In this document: piece by piece, positions 12,101-26,600 of the stretch
Layout of the letters: each line of letters begins with the position of its first letter
Position numbering within the stretch: position 1 is the stretch's first letter
Assembly (NCBI GenBank): GCA_038501195.1
Contig: JBBPUQ010000004.1
Location: 496,001 to 560,000 of the forward strand
Direction: 5' to 3'
Origin: Nemania diffusa
Lineage: Eukaryota > Ascomycota > Sordariomycetes > Xylariales > Xylariaceae
Length of the DNA: 64,000 nt
The notes under the pieces: generated by a model
What the model saw: only the letters and a program-made list of their open reading frames with translations
What the model was told of the DNA's origin: nothing
Databases searched by the model: none
Position numbers and translations under genes: made by a program

Positions 12101-15100
12101 TTATAAAATATTATATATAGTTTATTAACTAAAACAAATTTTATTTTTGTTTTTTATTTTGTTAATTTTAAAGCTAAATTTTTATTTAAAAATAACTAAA
12201 TATATGTTTTTAAAAAATCACAGATATTTTTAAAAAAAATAAAATATAATAGTTTATATTTAATCGATCAATTTAAATCTAATATTAAAGTTATTATTGC
12301 TATATTTATTGCTTATTTATTATTTAACTTTAAATTTATACTATAATATAAATGTTTTAAATATATTAGTAAGTTATTTATTTAAAAATTAATAAAAACA
12401 AAGTATATTAAGCTTTAAAAGTTTAATTATATATATAAACGCTATATTTAAAAACTTTTAAACGTAGTATATACTTTTTAAAGTTATTATATATTGATTT
12501 TACAAACTTATTTAAATATACTTTTAAAAGCTATAAAAGTTCTATATAACTAGTTGTAGTATATTATAATTTCTTAAAAATAACTTAAATACTACTGCTA
12601 AAATTAAAAGTAAAGTTTATTAAAATTTTTAAATCATTTTTAAAATATTACAAACGTTTTAAATAAAAGTGCTATATATTTATATTTAATAAAACTAATA
12701 AAAATATTAGCTAAAAGTTTAAATATTTTTGTTAAAATTAAAAAATTTAAATATTATTTATTACTATAAAATAATATTAACAAAATAATATATATAAAAA
12801 AGCAATAAATGTTTATAAAAATATTATAATTTTAATAATAGATTAAGCTATTAATAATAAAATATTTTAAAAATATTAGCTTGTAATTATTTAAACTATA
12901 TACTATTTAATAATAAAATAGTTTAATAAATAGCTAAAAATAATATTATATAAAAAATAATATAAATAAATATTTATATATAATTATATAATATTAATTA
13001 AAACTAATAGAAAATATTTTAAATTAAATAAAAAAAAAATAATATTTAATAAATATATTTTATTTTATAAAATATTAAAATATTAAAATTAAAGTTTTTA
13101 CAATTATATGATTTTTTTAAAAAGTAAAAAAGTCGTAAATATAAATAATATAAAATTTTTTTAAAAAATCTTCTATATACCGCTAAAAAAAGTTCTTAAA
13201 AAAACTAGCAATAAAAAATAAGTTTAATAAAACTTAAATAATAAAATACTATTATATATTTTTTAAAATGCTATTAAATCAAAAGTTTTAAAAAAAGCGA
13301 TTAATTTTTTATTTGTTAAAAATAACAACAAGTTTATATTTAAACAAATAAAGCTTTTTATAACTTTATTACTTATTTCAAATAATATATTTACTATAAT
13401 CTTAAAAAACAGTAGTAATTTAAACAACTATAACATTTTTTTTAAAAATAGTAATAATAGCAACAAAGATTTGTTAAAATTATTTAATTATATATTATTA
13501 AAAAATAACAACAGTAATTATAGCAATAAAAAAAATAATATTTAGTTAAAAATATAAATTTTTAATAAGTTAAAAAAACTTATGTTATATTATAAATATA
13601 ATAAAATCTATTTATTAAATTATAAATATTAACTAGTTGTTTTTTATTTTGTTATAGCTATATTAGCAGCAGTTAGTATTATTAAAGTTATCGAACTTAT
13701 TAGTTATAAAATTATTAAATATAGTTTTTATTAAAATAAATAGCTAAAAGCTATAAGTAATAAGTTTAACTTTTTAATTAATAATTTAATTTAAAAAATT
13801 ATAATTAAACTATTTAATATTAAAGTTTTTTTAAAAAAATAAATTTATAAACTTAAATATAATAAATTAAAAAAGATCATTTATTATAAAATAAAATAAA
13901 TAATTAAAAACTTTAAATAGCAAAATAAAATAAACTATTATAAAATGTTTGCTTTAATAGTTAAATTTATAAGCTATAAAATTTTTTTTATAATTATAGC
14001 TATTTTAAATTTTAAAATTTATTAAATAAACGTTAAAATAGCTTTTTTATATAAAAAAGTAATAGAAAATATATATATTAAATAGTTTTTTAAATTTATT
14101 TAAAATTTATTTATAATATATAAACTTAATAAAATATTGTATAAATTAAAGCAATCGTTAAAAATATAATACGAAATATTAATAAAGTTTTTAAAAAGTT
14201 TAAAATTTAGCAGTTTAAATTTTAATATTGGAGTTTTTACTTAAAATAACTATTATATTACTATATATATTAATAATATATTAATTATAAGCTTAAAAGT
14301 TTTAAAAATTAACAATATTAAATAAATATTTAATAAAAAGTTTTAAATAAATAATTTAAGTTTTATTAAATTTTACTTAAAAATAGCTATTAAATAAAAT
14401 TATATATATTATATTTTAAAGTTATTATAATAAATTTATTTAAAAAAAGTTTTAATAAACTTTAAGTTTTAAAATTTAAATTAATTTATATTTTTATTTT
14501 AGTAAATATTAAAATATTTAAAAATAATTTTGTTATAAAATAAAAAAATTGAAAATAATATTAAAAAGCTATTAAATTTTTAATATATATTATATTAAAT
14601 ATTAAATTTAATATTATATTTGCTGTTTTAAAATATAATAAATATATAATAAACTTTAATATTTTTTATATTAAAACAATTAAATAAATATTTAAATATT
14701 TAATAATTACAATTAATTTAAAGCTAATATATAAAAAAAAAAAATCGACTTATATAATTATATAAATTTAAACTAAAAAATTTGTAAAAAGATTTAATAT
14801 TTAACTTTAAAGTATATATTTAGTTTAAAAAACAGTATAATTAGCTAAAGTTTAAAGCGTTAATTAATAGTTTTTTTGTTGTTTTTTAAAGCTAAATTAA
14901 AAAAATAAACTTAAGTAATAAAAAAAGCTGTTTAAATTTAACAACTGCTATTTAAATTTAATATTAATGTTAATAATATATTTATTATTATTTATAATAA
15001 CAATTAAAAAACTATTTTAATAATATTAATATAATTAAATAAAAGAGTTATTTTAATAAAAAAAAACTTTATACTATAGTAAGTTTTATTGATAATAAAA

Positions 15101-18100
15101 TAAAAATAAATAGTAAAAGTAAACTAAAACTTAAATTAAATAGATTTTTTTTACTAATTTTAAACTAGTTTTTTTTTTTTTATATTATATTTTTAAATTT
15201 AATATATAATATTATTTTAAACAATATATTTTAAATAATATAGTAAATTTTATAATTATAACAACTTTATTTTTTAGTTTTATAATTTTTTTTTTTTTTT
15301 TTTTACGTTAATAGCTATTGTTAATACTTTTATTTAAATTTTTAAAATTTAACAGTTTATTTTAATATTTTAATTAAATTAGTTTTTTAACAGCTATATT
15401 TAAAACATTAAAAATAAAAACTTATTATAAAATTGTTTAAATTAATTTTTTAATAGCTACAGTAATTAAATAGTAAAAAATTAGCGATATTATAACTAAA
15501 AGCTAACTAAATTGATTTTTTAACAGCTATATTTAATAAAAAGTTATAATTAATATTAATATAATAAGCTTTTAATTAATAAACTATAAATTAATTAGTT
15601 AAAACTTTATATAAAATAAATTATTTTTATATTTTATATAAAATAGCTATATTTATTTTTAATATTATTATATTTAAAGCGATATTAATTAATTAAAGCT
15701 TGTTGTTTTTTTAAACTTTAAACTTTTGTTAATTTTTATTTATTTAATATTTATAATATTTTTAGTTATTATTTTTTTAAATTTTGATTTATATTTATAT
15801 TTTTAAATTTTATACTAAGTTTTTTAACAATATATAAAATTTTTTATTTATATTTTGTTATTTTATTTTATATTGTTTATATATTTATAATTTGTTTATT
15901 TAATTTTATATATATATATTATTTATTAAAAAATAAACATTTATTAAAAAATTTTATTTTTATAATTTATATTTAAATTGTACTATATATAATTTTAAAT
16001 ATTTAAATTGTTTTATATTTTTTTAATAAAAGTTTATATTATTGCTAATAATAGATTTAAATAAATTATATAAATTTTATAAATTAACAAATATTAAAAA
16101 CTTTATTTTAAAATTAATTAAAACAAATAAATTATTTTTATAAAGTTTAAAAAAAAAACAAATATTAATTATAAATATAAAATATAATTTTATTTTAGCT
16201 AATAAAGCTATATTTAAAAACTAAAACTAAATATTTTTAGTAATTATATATTTTTAGCTATTTATATTATATAATAGCAAAAAATTTTATATAATAAATA
16301 TAAACTTTTTTTTTATACTTTTAAATATAAACTTTGAAATATTTGTTACTTTTTTAAAAATTAACAACAATATAACTTTTTAAAAATATATTTAATATAA
16401 AATTTAAAATATTTAAATATAAAAAGCAGTTATTAAATAAAACTTTAAATAATTTGTTAAATATTTAATTATTTAAAAAAAATTAAATATAATAGCTAAT
16501 AATATAATTAATATATAAAAAAAGTTAAATAATATAAAAAACTAATTTATAACATTGATTTAATTATTTAAATTAACAGCTAATAAAATTGCTAATTTAA
16601 TAGTACTATTAAAAAAAAAACTTATTTTTTAAATTAAATTAATTTTTAAAAAAGATTTAATCGATAAACTATTGTTATAACTTTTGTTATAACTTTTATT
16701 TTAAATAATTATTTTTTTTTTTTTTTTAAAGCTATTTAATATTAAAACACTTTAGCAACAATATATACAAGCTTAAATATTGCTATTTTGTTTTGTGTTT
16801 ATTTTGCAGCTAAAATTTATTAAATTATACAAATTAGCAAGTAATTTTTACTATAATATAAATAAAATATTGCAATATATATTAAACTAAATAAAATATA
16901 TAATGTTTATATATAATATTTTTTAATTAAAATATAGTTTAATATAATAATTTGATTTAGTTATAACGTTAATAAATTAAACTAACTTAATATTTATTGT
17001 TTGATTTTAAGTTTAATTTATTTGATTTATAATTAAGTTTTAATTTAAGTTAACAATAGTATTAAATTTTAATTTAAACAATTTATTTTATTATTTGATT
17101 ATATATTAATAATTAAATAAAATAAAAACTTAACTTTTTTTACGCTGTAATAATTGCTCGATTAATATTTTTTACAATATACAATTTATTAATTTTAATA
17201 ATTTAAATGATTTTTTATTTAGCAATTTAAAAAGTTTATATTAGCTTAAATATAATTTTTATTTAAATAAAAACTTAAATAAACTATATAAAAATAGTTA
17301 TTATTAAAAAAGTTTTATATTATAAATATTTAATTATAACATTAATAACTTTTTTTTTAAGTTTTAACGATTAAAATAATTTAATATTAGTTTATTTAAT
17401 TTAAACTATAATAATTTTAACAATATAAAATTAATTATTAATAAAAACAAACCAATTTTTATAAATATATATAATTTTATTAAATATATTAATTTTTTTT
17501 TAAAAAACAAAAATATTGTTAAAAATAATATTAAATAAATTTTAGCTATATTTTAAATTTTAATAAAAAAACTTGCTATTATATAATAAAATAATAAATT
17601 AATAAACTAAATATAAATTTATTTAAAAGTTAAAAGCTTTATAGTTATATTTAATAAACTAATTTAATAATTTATAATATAAACTATAATTGCAATAAAA
17701 CGATTTAATATAGCTAAATTTATATTTAAAAATATAGCTAAAAATAATATAGTTATAACTAATTTTATTTAAAAAAAGCTTAAATATATATAAGTTATAA
17801 AAATATTAAATTATAGCAATTGCAATTAATATAATATTATAACAGCTATTTAAACAAGCATAAATTTTAAAATTAAAATATATTTGCTAGTTTTTATTTA
17901 AAGCAAAAATAATATATTGTTGTTTTATATAATAAAAATAATAAAAATAAAGTTAATTTTATTAATAATAATATAAAAATATTACTTTAAATTGTTTTAA
18001 AAAGTTTATATAAACTAAAATGCTAATAAATAAAAATAACTTTTTAAAAAGTTTATATATTAAAATCGATATAATAAACAAAAGTTTTGTTATAAATAAT

Positions 18101-21100
18101 ATAGTAATAACTAATACAATTGAAATAAATTTTAAAGCAAAAAAAATAAGTTATAAAATTAACGAAACTTTTTTTAAAAATATAAATAATAAAGTAAATT
18201 TTAATTTTAATAAAATAAATTACAAAGATTTATTTAAAAAAATAAAAATAAAAATAAAAAAGCAGTTAAAATAAATAACAAAATAAATATAATTATAACT
18301 ATATTTATATAACATAAAATAATTAATTTAAAAATAATAAAAATATATTAATTTTTAATTTAAAAAGTAATTAATTTTCAAGCGAAAATAATAATATATA
18401 TATATTAATTAATTATAATAAAACATATAAATATTATAATTAAATGTTTAATTTAATAAAAAAACGCAATAAATATATTAATAAATATAACAAATATATT
18501 AAAAAGCAAATTAAATTTTTATTTTTTATATATATATTATATTGTTTATACAAACAATATAATAATTTGTTTTGTTTTAAAAATAAGCTTTTTGTATATT
18601 TAAAGCAATATAAATACTAAAATATAGATTTTATATATTAAACAGTTTTAATAAATATAATATTAATAATATAAAATAGCAACTTTTTTAAAAAAAATAA
18701 AAAAACTGAATTAATTATATTATGTTTATAAATAGCACTATTTAAAATTTAAAAAATTAATATTTAAACAAAAAAGTTTTTAAATAATTAATTTTTATAT
18801 TTAAAAATAACTATATACAATAAATTTAATAAAAGTAATATTATAATTTATATAAATATAAAAGCTAAAAAAAGTTTAATAATATATAAAACTTTTATTA
18901 ACTTTTTATATATAATTAAATAATATAAAAAAAAAGTTAAAAATATTAACAACAAATATATTTAATATATAAATTAAGTTATTTTTATATTTTATTTGTT
19001 AAAATATAATAACTATAAGTTTTTTAAATTTTTAAAAGTTATTAAATTTATAAAAATATTAAATAAAAATATTAAATTTACTATATTTTTTAAAAATAAC
19101 TTTTTAAACTTTTGTAATATAATTATTAATTATAAATGCTATAAAATTATATTTATTAATATAAATAACTTTGAAATATTTTTTTATATATATTTTTAAG
19201 TTTATTTATATATATATAAAATAATATTTTTATAAAAAATAGTTTTAAAATTTAAAAAAACGGTTTATATATTTATAATATATAAACTTTTATTTTTAAA
19301 TTATAAATTTATTTTTAAACTTTTTTATAAAAATGAAATAGCTATAATTATAAAATTAATTATTTTATATTTAGTTATATTAATAAACTTGTTATTAATT
19401 AAAAAAATAATTTTTAAAAATATTAAAATAAGTATAATTTAAAAATATATAAAATTAAATTATATTAAAACTATATAAAAAAAATATATAAAAGTAACTA
19501 TTTTAACAGTTAAAATAGCAGTTATAAATAATATAAAAGTTAAAGCTATAAATATAAGTTTATAAATATTTAAAAATATTACAATATTAAATATATTTTT
19601 TATAAATTAATTTATTTTAAATATAAATATATAAAAAGTAATAGTTATAAAAAACTATAAATTAAAATTAATATAAACTTAAAAAAATATAAACTAAAAT
19701 AATATAACTAATATAATTAATATATTAAAATTGTTAAATATAATTAAAAAAACTTTATTAATTAATATTATATATAATATAATTAAAACTATTTTAAAAA
19801 TAAAGTTTATAAATTTTGATTTAAATATAGCAGTAATAAAAGCAATAAAAAAACTTAAGTTAAAAATTTAAAAAATTACTATTACAATAAATATTAAAAA
19901 GTTTTTAAAAAAAAAAAAAATAGAAGTAGCTATTAGTTAATTTATTTATATTAGCAAAAGTTTGTTAGCTTAAAAAATATTAGATTTGTTAAAAAAAATA
20001 TCTAAAATTTAATTCGATTAAAATATAATTAACATTTTAAAAAACAAACAAATAAAAATATTTTTAATAAATAATTAACAAAAATTTAAATTTAATAGTT
20101 GTTTATATTTATTAAATATTAAAAACTGCTATATAATAAATTTAATATTTAATAAATTATATAAATAAAGCTATATAAAATAAATAAATAAATTGTTACT
20201 TTTTATATATTTAACTTTTATTGTTTAGTTATAAAAAAAAAAAAAACTATATATTTAATTTATAGTTATTTTATAAGTTTTTAATAAAATAGTAATATTA
20301 AATAATTATTTGTTTTTATTACAATTAAAAATAATAGTATCAATTTAAAAAAAAAGTTATATTTTAGTAGTAAATACAACGTTTTTTTTTTATTAATTTA
20401 AAATTTATTTAAAATATTAAAATAGATTTATTATTATAAATTTAAAAAGTTTAAAAAAATTTATAATAATATTAATAAAATTTTAAAATTTATTTATATA
20501 TATATAATAATTTATAAATAAGCTATTATAACTTTATAAATATTATTACTAAATATTTATTAATAATATTGTAATATTTTTTAATAATAAAAAGAATTAT
20601 TTAAAACAGCTATATATAATATTTAAGCTATTTTATAAACAGTAAATTTTGCTATTTTTTAAAAAGTTATTTTTAAAATATTTATTAATAAAATTGTTAA
20701 AATTTTAAATAAATATATTTAAATTATTTATTATAATAAAGCAGTTAAAAGCTTTTAAAAATTTATAGTTTTTAAATTAGTTGAAAATATTAAAACAATA
20801 TTTTGAAAATATAAAATTTTTAAAAATATTATTGCTATATTATATATAATATATTAAACTGCTATAATAATAAAAAATAGCTTTTTTTAATAAAAAAAAG
20901 CAATTAAAATATATAGTAGCTAATAATTTTAATAAATAATAAATATACTATTAAATTATTTTATTTATTTTAATAGCTAAAAAAAAAGCTTTATTTAAAG
21001 CTGTATAAAAATTAGTATATAGCAATATAATTTTTTATTATTATAATTTTATTAAAACTTTATTTATATAAATAAATAGTTTTTTAAAAAAAAGTTTTAA

Positions 21101-24100
21101 ATTAATATTATTTTAATTAAAAAATAGCTACATTTAAAAACTAAAAACGTTAATTTTAAATATATAAATTTTGTTAATTATATTTTTAAATAAATATTTG
21201 TTATAGTTTAAAATAAAATATAAACTTTTAAAATTAAAAATTATATATATTGTTTAAAAATATAAAAAACTTTAAACAACTATAAAAACTTTATATAATT
21301 TAATAGTAATATTAATTAACTATTTAACAATTAAAAAAATATTTAATTAAATTAATATTAATATAGCTTTTATAAATTAAATAAATAAATATTTTATAAA
21401 TATATTTATTTATTTATTTTAATATAGTTTATAAATTTTTTATTTGTTAAAATAGCTTAATTTTATATTAAATATTTTTAATTGACTTTAAACTATAATA
21501 AATTAAATTAATAAAATAAAATAAAATTAAAAAAACAAATAAAAAGTTAATATTAAACTAAATTTAAATAGTTATAAAAACAATAATAAAAAATAATATA
21601 TAAAAAAATATTATTATAAATTATAATAAAAACTTTAAATATTAGAAAATTTTAGCTAATATTTAAAAAAGCAATAAAAGTATTAAAAACTTTAAATAAT
21701 TTAAATATTTTTTTGCAATAGTTAATAGCTTACTATATAATATAAATAAAAAAAATAAATATAAACTATATATATTTAATATATAAATTAAAAAGTTTTT
21801 TAAAATTGTTTATAATAATAAATATTATTTTAGTAAGCAAAAAATAATAAAAAATTTAAAAAGTTATATAATTAAATCAAAAATATAAAAAGTTTAAATA
21901 TATTTTAAATACTATAACAAATATTAAATATATAATATTAGTTATAAAAAATTTTATAAAAATTATTAACTAATTAAACTAAAAAATATAAAGCTAATAA
22001 AAATAATTGTAATAAATTTTATATTAAGTTTATTAAATATATTATTTATAAATATACTTTAATAAATTAAAAAGTTTAATTATTATAATATAATAATAAT
22101 AGCTATATATACTATTTTAAAAAAATTATTGCTAGTATTAAATTATAAAAAATATATAGCAAAAAATTAAACTATATTTTTAACAAAGCTTTTATTTATT
22201 TATAACTAAAGCGTTTTTATAAAGATTATATTAAATAAAAATTGCAAATTTATATTTATTTTTTAAAAAAAACTATAAAAAATAATAAATATAAAGCTTT
22301 TAATAACTACAACATATTATTTTTAAATAAATAATTTTTTAAAATATAAAAATTAAATAGTAAAAATTGTTATATACTATTATTTGTTTTAAAATTTTAA
22401 TAATATATAAATAAATGTAATTTTTACGCTATAATAAAACTTTAATAGCGTATATTTTAAATTTATTAAATTTTTAACATATAAATAATTGTTTAAATTT
22501 AAACTATTAAGTTTTAATAATGTAATTATAAAAACAAAAGCTGTTAATATTTTTAAAAAAATATACTTTTTAAAAAAATATTTATAAAAAAATATTAAAT
22601 TAACAATAGATTTTATAGTATTTTATATTAAATATTATTACAATAAAAAGCATTAAATAATAAAGTTTTAAAAAAAAAAAAAAAATATATTTAAAATTAT
22701 ATAAAAAGTATTATTTGTTTAATAAATTATTTTAAAAACTTTTATAGCAGTTTATAAAGCTTTAAAAAATAAAAAAATAAATAAGTTAATTAGTTTATAA
22801 AATTAATTTTTTTAAAACTTTTAATGTTTATTTAATTATATTAATAATATATTTATTATTAAAAAAATATAAAAAAAATCTCTTTTATTAAACTGTTTTT
22901 TTTTTTAAGTTTATTTAAAATAATTAGCTAAATTTAAAAAAAAAAAAAAAAGTTTTTTAAAATTGAAACTATTATTAAATATAAAACTAATAAATCTAAA
23001 AAAAGATTTAACTATTTAATTAAATAAAAAAGCTATAGTTATAAAAACAATTAATAATAATTGAAATAGCAACTTTAACAAACTAAAAACTTAGTAAACA
23101 AATATTAGCAATATTAAAAAAAGTAACTAGTATTAAAAAATGAAAAAAAAGTTACAGTAGTAAAAAAAAATCGCAAATAATTTTGTTAAAAAATTAATTA
23201 ATTAATTAATTAATTAAATAATTAAATAATTAAAAGTGTTAAAGTTAATATATTTTTTTATATATTTTAATATTTAATATAATTAAATAAAAAAGTTATT
23301 TTAATAAAAAAAAACTTTATACTATAGTAAGTTTTATTAATAATAAAATAAAAGTAAATAATAAAAATAAGCTAAAACTTAAGTTAAATAGATTTTTTTT
23401 ATTAATTTTAAACTAGTTTTTTTTTTTTTATATTATACTTTTAAACTTAATATATAATATTATTTTAAACAATATGTTTTAAATATATAACTTTTTACTA
23501 TATAAAAAAAAAAAACATATATTAATTTAAAATCGATAATATTAAAAGTAAATAGCTATTAATAAAATTAACTTTAAATATATATTTATTTTAAATTAAA
23601 TAATAAATAGTTTTATAAAGTTATTATTTTAATTTATATTTGAAAAATTTAAAATATTGTTAAGTTTAAAGTAATTATATAAAAAAAGTATAAAATTATA
23701 AAATAGTTTATATATAAAGTTAACAAAACTAAAAGTTTAATATTAAAATCTTTTTATTATTTTTTATTACTATTATTTAAATAATAAAAAATTTATTAAA
23801 AAATTGTTTTTATATTATAAAAATATATATATTAAAACTATTAAAAACTAAACTATAAAATAAAGTTTAAATTAACTAAATTAATAAATAATAATAAAAA
23901 AATTGCTAAAAAATAAACTATAAAGTATTTAAAAACTATTTTTTATTAAAAATAACAATAGATTTTTTTTTTTAACTTAAATTAAATATTTTAAATATTA
24001 ATATATTTTAATATAATAAGTTTAACTTTTAAAAAATATTAAAGTTAATATAACATTAAAAAATTAACAATATTGCTACTTATAATAAAATATTTTAAAC

Positions 24101-25106
24101 TAGCTTTTTAATTTAAATTTGCTTAATTTTATATATATTTATATTATATATTATTTATTAAATTAATATAAAAGTAAAAATATTTTAGCTATTATAAAAT
24201 AGTTTAATATTAAAATATAGTAGTTAAAGCTATTATAAATAAGTTTTAATTAATATTAAAACTAAAAAAAACAGTATTTATAACATTGTTTATAATATTT
24301 ATAAAAGGTTTATAAACTAAATAAAAAGTAAATAATAAAATATAATATATATTTGCTATAATTGTTTTAAAAAAAAACAATATAATAAAAAAATATATAA
24401 TATTTTAAAACTATAACTTTTATAACTAATTAGTAAAAAATATAAAAATATAAAAAATACTTTAAAAGTTTTAAAAAAAAGCTTATAACTATTTTAAGCA
24501 AAAATTAAAAAGCTTAATTATTTAATATAACTATAATCAAAAATAAAATAGCTAAAAAAAGTATATCTATTATTTTATAAAAAAAAATATATTTTTAATA
24601 TAAAGTAAAAAATAAACTTTATTTTAAACTATAAAATTTATAAATTTATAAATGCTTTAAGTTTAAACTTTAATATTAAAGTATTAATTATTACAAAAAA
24701 ATCGAAATAAATATATAAATATTATTAAAAATATAAAAATATATAGCTATTATAGTAAATAAAAATAAAAAAAAAATAAAACAGATTTTTTTTTACATTA
24801 AGTTAGTTTTTTAAAACTAATAGTTAAAAAAAATTAAATATTTTTAAAAATTTTACTTTATATTGCTTTATTTTATAAAAAGTCAAAAAAAATAAAAATA
24901 TTTTTAAAGATTTTATTTTTACAGCTTTATTTAATTTTATATATATATATATAGATCAAAAAAAAATATTAAAATTAAAAAACAGAAATATATATATTTT
25001 ATATATAATATTAACATATATAAAAAAGCTGTAAGCTATTAACTTATATAAATAAAACTTAGACTTTTAAATAATTAACAAAATTATTAAATACTTACTT
25101 TAACAT
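9110..25106. mobile_element. Outer RIP-mutated LTR element of block 1
   Basis: A direct repeat occurs at about 9110-9404 and about 24830-25106. The best-preserved part contains ACATATATAAAAAAGCT (TATA-like), an AATAAAAC polyadenylation-like word and the end TACTTTAACA. Where the two copies align (9267-9310 against 24965-25013) every difference is G to A or C to T, and the right copy is more decayed. After subtracting the 8.5-kb inner insertion, the outer element is about 7.5 kb, a normal LTR-retrotransposon length. Exact ends and coding strand cannot be read by eye. Confidence 0.6.
15020..23487. mobile_element. Inner RIP-mutated LTR element of block 1
   Basis: A direct repeat of about 215 bp is found at about 15020-15237 and about 23270-23487. 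It shares AAACTTTATACTATAGTAAG and TTTTAAACTAG. The copies differ almost only by A/G and C/T changes. The spacing gives an element of about 8.4 kb lying between the outer LTRs, so it is probably nested. The interior has no intact frame; the two open stretches of 84 and 67 codons are asparagine/lysine-rich remnants with no motif I recognise. Confidence 0.6.
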
Positions 25107-26600
25107 AGTATAGTTTAAGCAAACTAATAGTATATAGGAGAATGGACTTTTTTATATGTTATATTTAATTTTTTTATATTTGTAAAGTTAAAAAGGATGT
25201 TATACTTAAAAAGTTAAAAAATAGTATTAAGTAATTTTGTTAAATGTGATTTAAATAATAAAAACTAAATTTTATAGTATTGTTAAAATAATAAAAAGCA
25301 ATAAAAATATTTAGAAATATTTAAAAGTGTAGAATAAAAAGTATAAAAAACAGAAGGTATAAAAACAGAGAAAAAGATTAAAGCGTAAATAGTAAAAAGT
25401 TTATTTCTAAAAGAAAAAGCAAGTAAACAGAAAAGAGATTTAAGTAAAAAAGTAAATAGAAAAATTAAAATAATAAATTATAAACAAAAGAAAAAAAAGA
25501 AAAAGCGGTAAAAGTGCTAAAAATATATAGTAAGTTTAAAATAAAAAAATAGTAGTTTTTAATAATAAAAAAAAAAAAGCAAAAACTAAAAAACTATTTA
25601 TTTTTTTAACAATAAAAAAAATAATAATTTTTTTATTATAAATGTAAAAATAAAAAATTAGTAATTTTTATAAACGATAATAAAAATAAATGTTGCTGCT
25701 AGTTAGTTAAAAAAGTTCAAAAGTTTAAAAAAAAAAAAAAAAAATTTTTTTAATAATAATATATTAAAATTATAAGCTTTTGAAGCTTTTTTTAAAAATT
25801 AAAAAATAAATTTAAAATTTATAGTTTTAAAGTTAGTTTAAAACTAATAAATATTTGTTTTAAATAAGTTTTTTTATTTAAAATAATTTTAAACAAGTTT
25901 TTTTGTTTAAAATAAAATATATAAAGTAATATATTTGTTTAGTTTTTTTTATAAAAGTGTTTATAATTAAAAATTTTAGCTTTATTTAAAATTTAATATT
26001 TTATTTAAAAAATTAATATAGCTTATATTTTTAGTATTATATATTAAATTATAATATTTTTTATAATAACTATTTATTTTATTATAAAAAAATTTAATAA
26101 TTTATTTATTATTAGTATTATTAAGCTAGTTTTAGTAATAGTTTAAAATTTATATATTTTTTTTTAAATAGTTAAACTAAAGCTTATTTAAACTTAAAAA
26201 AAAAAAAATAAATTAAAAATTTTTATATTAAAATAAATTATGCAAAAATTTAATTATAATAAATAAAAGCAAAAAAAAGTTTTTATAAATAAAAAAAGTT
26301 TTTAATATATAATTAAAAGCGATTTTTTTTAAAGTAAGTTTTTTTAAAATTGCTATTATTTAAAGTGTATTTGTTATATTATAAACAGAACTAAAATAAT
26401 TACTTTTAATTTTAAGTTTTTAAAGTTTGAATTTTTTTCAAAAAGTTTTAAATAGCTTTTATAATATATTTTTTGTACTATAAACAAAAAGTATGTTTTA
26501 ATAAAATATTTTATAGCTATATAAAACTTTTAAAACTTTTTAAAATTTTGCAGCAGCTATATAAAGTAACTGTTGTATTTATACAAGTTTTGTAGATCTA
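25107..26600. repeat. AT-rich flank of block 1 with purine bias
   Basis: Beyond the right outer LTR the DNA stays AT-rich, but about 25130-25750 is strongly purine-biased on the plus strand (many AAAAAG/AGAAAA words, very few C). The last part returns to symmetric AT-rich sequence before normal composition resumes near 26600. This may be part of another decayed element. No motif was recognised. Confidence 0.45.

Larger units (their letters stand above)
9100..26600. repeat. AT-rich RIP block 1
   Basis: About 17.5 kb of extremely AT-rich DNA with almost no CpG. The surviving C and G are concentrated in words such as AGCT and AACA/TTGT. Direct repeat pairs inside the block differ only by C/T and G/A transitions, which shows that RIP-type mutation and not simple composition made it. 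Open frames inside (for example 18020-18274 and 18996-19199) are Lys/Asn/Ile/Phe-rich translations of decayed DNA, not genes. The block holds nested LTR elements described separately. Confidence 0.9.

Noticed and set aside
18020..19199. Two open frames of 84 and 67 codons in AT block 1
   Set aside because: Translations are almost only Asn, Lys, Ile and Phe, as expected from random AT-rich decayed DNA. No motif is visible.
9100..26600. Centromere or inserted mitochondrial DNA as explanation of the AT-rich block
   Set aside because: Paired LTRs with transition-only differences explain it as RIP-mutated transposons. No mitochondrial gene or tRNA was recognised, and a centromere cannot be tested from sequence alone.
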